From NCBI RefSeq assembly GCF_001984195.1, contig NZ_MTQN01000012.1, positions 2,232,001 to 2,296,000 on the forward strand: a DNA stretch of 64,000 nt, read 5' to 3'. The notes beneath the pieces were generated by a model. That model was given only the letters and a program-made list of their open reading frames with translations, ran no database searches and had not been told where the DNA came from. This stretch comes from Kribbella sp. ALI-6-A (lineage in GTDB: Bacteria; Actinomycetota; Actinomycetes; Propionibacteriales; Kribbellaceae). Shown piece after piece: positions 59,013-64,000 of this stretch (positions are counted from its first letter, which is position 1; the number at the start of each line of letters is the position of its first letter). The translations under genes were made by a program, and so were the position numbers.

Positions 59013-59444
59013 ATGCCTCCCAAGAAGAAGATCGCTGCCCTGGTCAAGGTGCAGCTGCAGGCCGGTGCCGCGACGCCGGCACCGCCGGTCGGTACCGCGC
59101 TCGGTCCGCACGGCGTCAACATCATGGAGTTCTGCAAGGCGTACAACGCCCAGACAGAGTCCATGCGTGGCAACGTCGTTCCGGTCGAGATCACGATCTA
59201 CGAAGACCGGTCCTTCACGTTCGTCACCAAGACGCCGCCGGCGCCGGAGATGATCAAGAAGGCCGCTGGTCTGCAGAAGGGCTCGCCGGTCCCGCACAAG
59301 GACAAGGTCGGCAAGATCACCAAGGACCAGGTCCGCGAGATCGCCACCACCAAGATGCCGGACCTGAACGCCCGCGACATCGACGCCGCGATGAAGATCA
59401 TCGAGGGCACCGCCCGCTCGATGGGTGTCACCGTCGACAAGTGA
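59013..59444 (+). CDS. rplK: 50S ribosomal protein L11
   Basis: The product has 143 residues, full length. N-terminal MPPKKKIAALVKVQLQAGAA, then TPAPPVGTALGPHGVNIMEF, and the RNA-binding C-terminal VREIATTKMPDLNARDIDAA. It is the base of the L7/L12 stalk and is needed for the stringent response. Spacing of 9 bases from nusG. Confidence 0.97.
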   Translation: MPPKKKIAALVKVQLQAGAATPAPPVGTALGPHGVNIMEFCKAYNAQTESMRGNVVPVEITIYEDRSFTFVTKTPPAPEMIKKAAGLQKGSPVPHKDKVGKITKDQVREIATTKMPDLNARDIDAAMKIIEGTARSMGVTVDK

Positions 59445-59537
59445 GCCACCGGCTCATCCCGTAGTACCCAGAAAACTTAGGTAGTTGTGGCAGGGCGAAG
59501 CGCCGCCCGAGGACCACGCCCCAGAGAGGAACCACTG

Positions 59538-60260
59538 ATGGCTCAGCGCAGCAAGGCATACCGCGCGATCGCGGAGAAGATCGACTTCGACAAGCTGTAC
59601 ACCCCGCTCGAGGCGATCAAGCTCGCCAAGGAAGCGGCCGGCAGCAAGAAGTTCAACTCCACGGTCGACGTGGCGATGCGCCTCGGGGTCGACCCCCGCA
59701 AGGCCGACCAGATGGTGCGCGGCACCGTCAACCTTCCGCACGGCACCGGCAAGACGGCACGGGTCCTCGTCTTCGCCACCGGTGAGAAGGCCGAGGCCGC
59801 CAAGGCCGCCGGCGCCGACTTCGTCGGCGACGACGACCTGATCAAGAAGGTGACCGACGGCTGGCTCGACTTCGACGCCGTCGTCGCCACCCCCGACCTG
59901 ATGGGCAAGGTCGGCCGCCTGGGCCGCGTGCTCGGCCCGCGTGGTCTGATGCCGAACCCGAAGACCGGCACGGTCACCCCGGACGTGACGAAGGCTGTCA
60001 CCGACATCAAGGGCGGCAAGATCGAGTTCCGGGTCGACCGGCACGCGAACCTGCACTTCATCATCGGCAAGGCGTCGTTCGACGAGGCGCAGCTGGTGGA
60101 GAACTACGGCGCCGCGCTGGAGGAGATTCTCCGGCTGAAGCCCTCCAGCTCCAAGGGCCGCTACATCAAGAAGACGGTCTTCTCGACCACGATGGGTCCG
60201 GGTGTCCAGGTGGACCCCAACGTGACCCGCAACCTGCTGGGCGAGGACGACAACGCCTGA
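59538..60260 (+). CDS. rplA: 50S ribosomal protein L1
   Basis: The product has 240 residues from the ATG at 59538 (GAGAGGAA RBS); an upstream in-frame start at 59487 is unlikely. Features: FNSTVDVAMRLGVDPRKADQ, MVRGTVNLPHGTGK, LGRVLGPRGLMPNPKTGTVT. It binds 23S rRNA at the stalk and often represses its own mRNA. The 93-base gap after rplK may hold part of that control site, but no clear motif is seen. Confidence 0.97.
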   Translation: MAQRSKAYRAIAEKIDFDKLYTPLEAIKLAKEAAGSKKFNSTVDVAMRLGVDPRKADQMVRGTVNLPHGTGKTARVLVFATGEKAEAAKAAGADFVGDDDLIKKVTDGWLDFDAVVATPDLMGKVGRLGRVLGPRGLMPNPKTGTVTPDVTKAVTDIKGGKIEFRVDRHANLHFIIGKASFDEAQLVENYGAALEEILRLKPSSSKGRYIKKTVFSTTMGPGVQVDPNVTRNLLGEDDNA

Positions 60261-60273
60261 GCTTCGGCTCACT

Positions 60274-60305
60274 GAAAGGCCCCGGTCTGCTGACCGGGGC
60301 CTTTC
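60274..60305 (+). terminator. Terminator after rplA
   Basis: GAAAGGCCCCGGTC (60274-60287) pairs perfectly with 60292-60305 over a 4-base loop. It separates rplA from the convergent oxidase gene. Confidence 0.85.
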
Positions 60306-60311
60306 GCTTGT

Positions 60312-61346
60312 TCAGACGCGGGTGACGAGGTCGGAAGTCAGCTGCTCGGGGTCGGGGACTCCGACCAGGGCCAGGGCGTGAGCGAACTCCTCGGTCAGCT
60401 CGGTGAGCATCCGCGTGACGCCGGCGGCACCACCGGCGCTGAGGGCGAACAGAGCGGGGCGGCCGACGAAGACCGCGCGGGCGCCGAGGGCCAGGGCGGC
60501 GAGCACGTGTTCGCCGCGGCGGATGCCGCCGTCGACGTACACCTCGGCGCCGGTCCCGGCGACCGCGTCGACCACCTCGGGCAGCGCGTGCGCGGTGGCG
60601 ATCGCGCCGTCGAGCTGGCGGCCGCCGTGGTTGGACACGATCAGCCCGGCCGCGCCCGCCGAGACGCACCGCTGGGCGTCGTCGGCGCGAAGCACGCCCT
60701 TCACCACCACGGGCAAACCGGTCTGTTCACGCAGCCAGCCGATCACGTCCGGCGTGAGGTCGTCGGCCTTGGCCAGGTCGTCGACGGTGTAGAGCGACTC
60801 GTCGATGTTCGCCCGCAGATGTCCGGGCTGCACGGCGTCCCAGACCGTCGGTCCGTCGTCCTCCTTGCGGCCGACGACCGGCGTGTCAGCAGTCAGTACG
60901 ACGGCCCGCGCGCCCGCCGCCACCGCCGCGTCGAGCATCCGCTTGGTGATGTCGCGGTTGCGGTTCACGTAGATCTGCAACCACCACGCGGCTCCGGCCG
61001 CACCGATGTCGGCGAACGTCGTCCCGGCGTTGCTCGACACCCCGAGCACCGACCCGGCCGCCGCGACGCCAGCGGACATCGCCGCCTCGCCGTCCGGATC
61101 GGCCTGCCGCTGCAGAGTCGTCGGCGCCACCAGCACGGGACCCATGACGGGAGTGCCGAGCACCGTCGTACCGGTGCTGATCGTCGACACGTCGGTCAGC
61201 ACCCGCGGCCGGAACCGGTACGACGACCAGGCGGCGGTCGCCTCGCCGGCGCTCAAGCCCCCGGCCGAGCCCTGCCGGAAGTACCGGTACACCGCCTCGG
61301 GCAACTTCTCCGCCGCGGCCGCTTCCAACCCGTCGATCCATCGCAT
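60312..61346 (-). CDS. FMN-dependent alpha-hydroxy-acid oxidase/dehydrogenase
   Basis: The product has 344 residues from the ATG at 61346. TIM barrel of the lactate/glycolate oxidase family: FRPRVLTDVSTISTGTTVLG, VLVAPTTLQRQADPDGEAAM, WWLQIYVNRNRDITKRMLD, AVVLTADTPVVGRKED, the active base His and Arg in LIVSNHGGRQLDGA, and the FMN phosphate site VYVDGGIRRGEHVLAALALG then ARAVFVGRP. It oxidises an L-2-hydroxy acid such as lactate. It is divergent from the PheS-related gene. Confidence 0.9.
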   Translation of the reverse strand: MRWIDGLEAAAAEKLPEAVYRYFRQGSAGGLSAGEATAAWSSYRFRPRVLTDVSTISTGTTVLGTPVMGPVLVAPTTLQRQADPDGEAAMSAGVAAAGSVLGVSSNAGTTFADIGAAGAAWWLQIYVNRNRDITKRMLDAAVAAGARAVVLTADTPVVGRKEDDGPTVWDAVQPGHLRANIDESLYTVDDLAKADDLTPDVIGWLREQTGLPVVVKGVLRADDAQRCVSAGAAGLIVSNHGGRQLDGAIATAHALPEVVDAVAGTGAEVYVDGGIRRGEHVLAALALGARAVFVGRPALFALSAGGAAGVTRMLTELTEEFAHALALVGVPDPEQLTSDLVTRV

Positions 61347-61400
61347 GGGCCGATCCTCGCATCCTGGGGAAACGTCTGGGCCGCCTTGTGCGCGACCCGG

Positions 61401-61406
61401 TAAACT
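61401..61406 (+). promoter_or_regulatory. -10 element of the PheS-like gene leader
   Basis: TAAACT in the context CCGGTAAACT. The expected transcription start (6-7 bases on) falls at 61412-61413, immediately before the leader ATG at 61414. No good -35 is visible. Confidence 0.4.
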
Positions 61407-61413
61407 GGTCAGC

Positions 61414-61503
61414 ATGCAGCAGTGCGGGCAGCGATTTCCGCGCCCCGGCCGGCACAGTGGTGCCGACGGGGTGGGCCGCTGCTGCGCTCTCTCCCTGAGG
61501 TGA
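61414..61503 (+). CDS. Possible leader peptide with Cys-Cys, upstream of the PheS-like gene
   Basis: ATG 61414 to TGA 61501-61503 encodes 29 residues starting MQQCGQRF. Cys is at positions 4, 23 and 24; TGC TGC lies at 61480-61485. No SD precedes it, and the -10 TAAACT ends 7 bases before the ATG, so it would be a leaderless ORF. Its last codons (CTC TCC CTG AGG) are the bases that can cover the ribosome-binding site of the next gene. A leader-peptide role is inferred; there is no direct proof of translation. Confidence 0.5.
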   Translation: MQQCGQRFPRPGRHSGADGVGRCCALSLR

Positions 61504-61561
61504 CCGCGGCCGGTCGGGGTGTGCGTTTCCCCCGGACCTGCTCATCTCAGGAGACCTTCCC
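61417..61561 (+). promoter_or_regulatory. Candidate translational attenuator
   Basis: GCAGCAG (61417-61423) can pair with CTGCTGC (61479-61485), enclosing CGGCAC AGTG GTGCCG (61450-61465). TCTCcCTGAG (61490-61499) can pair with CTCAGGAGA (61546-61554): nine pairs and one bulge, which hides the AGGAG SD of the next gene. A rival helix AGGT-(GA bulge)-CCG (61498-61506) with CGGACCT (61533-61539) would prevent this. GACCG CGGC CGGTC (61502-61515) is a further hairpin. Confidence 0.55.
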
Positions 61562-62686
61562 ATGGCTGTTCTCAGCACCTCGCAACTCCACGCTGCCCTC
61601 GCCCTGCGCGACCTCACCGATCCTGCCCAGGGTCCGCACGCGCTCCAGCTGATCGTCGATGCGATCCGTACGGCGCTCGGCCAGGCCTGGCCGTACACCG
61701 AGATCTGGACCCGGCGCGACCATCCGGTCGTTCCGCTCGCCGACAACTACGACAATCTCGGGTACGCCGCCGACGCGGTCACCCGGGACGCCCGCTACAC
61801 CCGGTACGCCTCAACCGGTGAGGTTCTGCGCAGCCACACCTCGGCGATGATCCCGCCGGCGTTGCGCGAACTCGCGACGTCCAGCTCGACCGACGTCCTG
61901 ATGGTCTGCGCCGGCATCTGCTACCGCCGCGACTCGGTCGACTGGCAGCACACCGGTACGCCGCACCAGCTCGACCTGTGGCGGATCAGCCGCGACGTAC
62001 CGCTCGGTGAGCCCGAGCTGGAGGACATGATCGAGCGCCTGGTCAGCACGGTCCTGCCCGGCCAGACCTACCGGACCGTGCCCGCCGTCCACCCGTACAC
62101 GACGCACGGCCGGCAGATCGATGTCCTGCTCGACGACCAGTGGATCGAGATCGGTGAGTGCGGCGTCGCGTCGCCGGCCGTTCTGCGCCGGGCCGGTCTC
62201 GACGCGCGCTGGACCGGCCTCGCGATGGGGCCGGGCCTGGACCGGCTGATGATGCTGCGCAAGGGGATCCGCGACATCCGGCTGCTGCGCTCGACGGATC
62301 CGCGGGTGGCCTCGCAGATGCTGGATCTTCTGCCCTACAAGCCGGTGTCCGCGATGCCCGCCGTCCGCCGGGACCTGTCAGTGGTCGTCGGCGCGGACAC
62401 CGATCTGTCTCCGGAGCTGCTCGGCGACCGGGTGCGCAACGCGCTCGGCCCGGCCGCCGATGTGGCCGAGGCGGTCGAGGTGCTCAGCGAGACGCCGTAC
62501 GACGAACTGCCGGAGGCGGCCCGGAGCCGGCTTCAACTCACCCCAGGCCAGCGCAACGTCCTGGTCAGGCTGGTCCTTCGACCGGTGGACCACACGCTGA
62601 CCGATGCCGAGGCCAACCAACTGCGTGACCAGGTCTACCGGGAGCTGCACGAGGGTGAGGTGCTGGAGCTGATCAGTTCGAGCTGA
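61562..62686 (+). CDS. PheS-related class II aminoacyl-tRNA-synthetase-like ligase with FDX-ACB domain
   Basis: The product has 374 residues. Class II motifs as in PheS: motif 2 is VLMVCAGICYRRDSVDWQHT then GTPHQLDLWRI, and motif 3 is GLAMGPGLDRLMMLRKGIRD. An LRSHTSAMIPPAL segment matches the Phe-specific loop of PheS. Residues ~258-374 are an FDX-ACB anticodon-type domain (MPAVRRDLSVVVGADTDLSP, then TLTDAEANQLRDQVYRELHE), normally at the end of PheT. This is not the essential pheST pair. I recall an actinobacterial family called PheS-related mystery ligase (SrmL) that fits, unchecked. It may ligate an amino acid to something other than tRNA. An MFS gene follows. Confidence 0.78.
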   Translation: MAVLSTSQLHAALALRDLTDPAQGPHALQLIVDAIRTALGQAWPYTEIWTRRDHPVVPLADNYDNLGYAADAVTRDARYTRYASTGEVLRSHTSAMIPPALRELATSSSTDVLMVCAGICYRRDSVDWQHTGTPHQLDLWRISRDVPLGEPELEDMIERLVSTVLPGQTYRTVPAVHPYTTHGRQIDVLLDDQWIEIGECGVASPAVLRRAGLDARWTGLAMGPGLDRLMMLRKGIRDIRLLRSTDPRVASQMLDLLPYKPVSAMPAVRRDLSVVVGADTDLSPELLGDRVRNALGPAADVAEAVEVLSETPYDELPEAARSRLQLTPGQRNVLVRLVLRPVDHTLTDAEANQLRDQVYRELHEGEVLELISSS

Positions 62687-62717
62687 TGTGACTTGTGGCA
62701 GATCCGTTGACAGCGGG

Positions 62718-62743
62718 GTCACCGGGCGACAACGCTCGGTGAC
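62718..62743 (+). other. Hairpin between the PheS-like and MFS genes
   Basis: GTCACCGGGC (62718-62727) pairs with GCTCGGTGAC (62734-62743), ten pairs including one G-U. It could reduce readthrough or protect the upstream mRNA. Confidence 0.45.
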
Positions 62744-62773
62744 TCCGTCGCCGTGCGTCAGGAGGATCGCCAG

Positions 62774-63979
62774 GTGCCCGAGCCGCAGCACCCGGCGATC
62801 CAGCTGACGCCGTACGTCTACGGCGGCATCATCGGCGTCTACACCGGCCGCGAGCTACTCGCCTCGATCATGGCTCCGCTGTCCCGGGAGATCGGGCTGA
62901 GCACGTTTCAGGTCGGGCTGATCCTGTCCACCTCGGCGCTGGCGATCATCCTGGTCAGCCCGTTCTGGGGCCGTCAGGTGACCCGGTGGGGACATCGCCC
63001 GGTGCTGATCGCGTCGATCTTCGGGGCGTCCTTCGGTCTGCTGGGATTCGCCGTCGTGGCTCATCTCGGTCTGCTCGGGGTCCTGCCCGCCGCGGTGACG
63101 TTCGCGCTCGCGCTGCTGTTCCGCGCCGTCCTGTACGGCGTGGCCAGCGGCGCGACGCCGATCGCCACCCAGTCGTACGTCGTCGCCGTCACGGTCGACC
63201 GGCGGGCGCGGGTCCGCGCGTTCGCGATGATCGGCGCGTCGTTCGGCATCGCGGGGGTCGTCGGGCCGTCGCTCGGCGGGCTGCTCGCGCTCGGAGGGCT
63301 GCTGGTGCCGCTCTACGTTCCACCGGTTCTGCTCGCGGCGATCGGCTGCTTGCTCTGGTTCAAGCTGCGGGTGCCGACGCCGGTTCTCGCCGAGACGGGT
63401 ATCGCACCGGGGCGACTGAGCCCGCTGGACCGGCGGCTTCGGCCGTTTCTCCTGATCGGGTTCGTGCTGTTCTCGACGCTGAGCATTCAGGGGGTGCTGC
63501 TCGGGTTCGTCCTGCAGGACCGGCTCGGGCTGAGCGCGGAGGTCACCGTGCACCGAAGCGGTGTCGCCTTCCTCGCGTCGGGTCTGGTCTCGCTGACCGC
63601 GCAGGTGTTCTTCGTCCGTCGCTTGGCCTGGCCGCCGGCGTGGTTGCTGCGCTGCGGGTTGCCGCTGTCCCTGGCCGGCTTCGTGGTGCTGGTGTTCGCG
63701 GGCAACTTCTTCGTCATCGTGCTGGCCGCGGCGCTGGTCGGACTGGGGTACGCGTTCTCCATCCCCGGCTGCTCTGCGGGCCCGACGCTGCTGATGAAGG
63801 ACCACGAGCAGGGCAGCGTCGCGGGGCTGACCAGCGCCTTCAACGGCGTGGCGGCGATCGTCGGTCCGACCGCCGCCACGGCGCTGTACGAGGTGTCCGC
63901 GCCCGCGCCGTACGCCGCCGGGGCCGTGCTGCTGGCCGCGGCGCTGGTTGTTGCCTGGAGCAACCGCGTGGCGACGTAG
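62774..63979 (+). CDS. MFS transporter (12 TM)
   Basis: The product has 401 residues from a GTG at 62774, 8 bases after AGGAGG; an earlier GTG at 62753 is less likely. About 12 membrane helices. Motif A-like GRQVTRWGHRPVLIA follows helix 2, and a proline/glycine-rich helix 5 reads FGIAGVVGPSLGGLLALGG. The start TPYVYGGIIGVYTGRELLAS is distinctive. It probably exports a small molecule. It lies 87 bases after the PheS-related ligase on the same strand, so it likely exports the ligase product. Confidence 0.86.
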   Translation: MPEPQHPAIQLTPYVYGGIIGVYTGRELLASIMAPLSREIGLSTFQVGLILSTSALAIILVSPFWGRQVTRWGHRPVLIASIFGASFGLLGFAVVAHLGLLGVLPAAVTFALALLFRAVLYGVASGATPIATQSYVVAVTVDRRARVRAFAMIGASFGIAGVVGPSLGGLLALGGLLVPLYVPPVLLAAIGCLLWFKLRVPTPVLAETGIAPGRLSPLDRRLRPFLLIGFVLFSTLSIQGVLLGFVLQDRLGLSAEVTVHRSGVAFLASGLVSLTAQVFFVRRLAWPPAWLLRCGLPLSLAGFVVLVFAGNFFVIVLAAALVGLGYAFSIPGCSAGPTLLMKDHEQGSVAGLTSAFNGVAAIVGPTAATALYEVSAPAPYAAGAVLLAAALVVAWSNRVAT

Positions 63980-64000
63980 CGGGCGGTTGCTCAGACGATC

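Noticed and set aside
57480..59297. 605-residue frame antisense to nusG
   Set aside because: It is a shadow of the GAC/GAG-rich acidic codons of nusG, giving Val/Leu/Gly-rich low-complexity sequence.
61490..61515. T-box riboswitch upstream of the PheS-like gene
   Set aside because: GGTGACCGCGG resembles the T-box core but lacks the TGGN bases that pair with the tRNA CCA end, and no convincing specifier loop is seen. A leader-peptide attenuator fits better.

Overview
The window is high-GC actinobacterial chromosome. Gene content and order (rpmG, two MaoC hydratases, murB, then adenosine deaminase, aspartate aminotransferase, tRNA-Trp, secE, nusG, rplK, rplA), many sugar ABC-transport clusters and many one-component regulators point to a soil actinomycete. 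Kribbella or a close relative is my best guess, an inference from overall style and not a database match. No transposase, integrase, phage gene or CRISPR array is visible.

Left part (1-15 kb): regulators and small metabolic genes. These are a cut AraC regulator, a GNAT acetyltransferase, a LuxR-type regulator, an APH-type kinase, tRNA-Tyr, a TPR-like protein, a Shedu/DUF4263-like protein whose nuclease motif looks dead, a marR-tetR-MFS efflux operon with a clear palindromic operator, a flavin-type oxidoreductase, an rraA-like/aldo-keto reductase pair, a methyltransferase, a secreted FG-GAP repeat protein, two VOC proteins and a SpoU rRNA/tRNA methylase.

15-21 kb is a plant-polymer sugar cluster: a LacI regulator divergent from a GH127 beta-L-arabinofuranosidase, followed by a binding lipoprotein and two permeases. 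21-32 kb holds a GntR regulator with two palindromic sites and a hydrolase, a frameshifted TRIC-type channel gene, a repeat-rich gap, TerC, an XRE-cupin regulator divergent from an acetyltransferase with both mRNAs probably leaderless, a VanY-type peptidase, a two-component system, an M23 peptidase, then tRNA-Thr, tRNA-Met and rpmG.

32-37 kb contains an SDR, a PhyH dioxygenase, a FhuF-like iron reductase and the hadA-hadB-murB operon. From my knowledge of Streptomyces, murB is normally next to adenosine deaminase. Here about 18 kb lies between them: a complete sugar ABC cluster with an RpiR regulator, an FAD oxidoreductase and an unknown protein, then a 3.7-kb stretch (47.0-50.8 kb) of gene debris. 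That stretch contains three copies of a 98-bp structured element with compensatory base changes, an 8-bp tandem array, and fragments of an epoxide hydrolase and a PPK2 kinase.

The right end carries secE-nusG-rplK-rplA, with a very acidic NusG extension, an FMN-dependent hydroxy-acid oxidase, and a PheS-related ligase followed by an MFS transporter. The ligase is preceded by a probably leaderless 29-codon leader ORF ending near a Cys-Cys pair. Its 3' end can pair with the ligase ribosome-binding site, which looks like a translational attenuator. I regard this leader and the 98-bp element family as the two most novel features.
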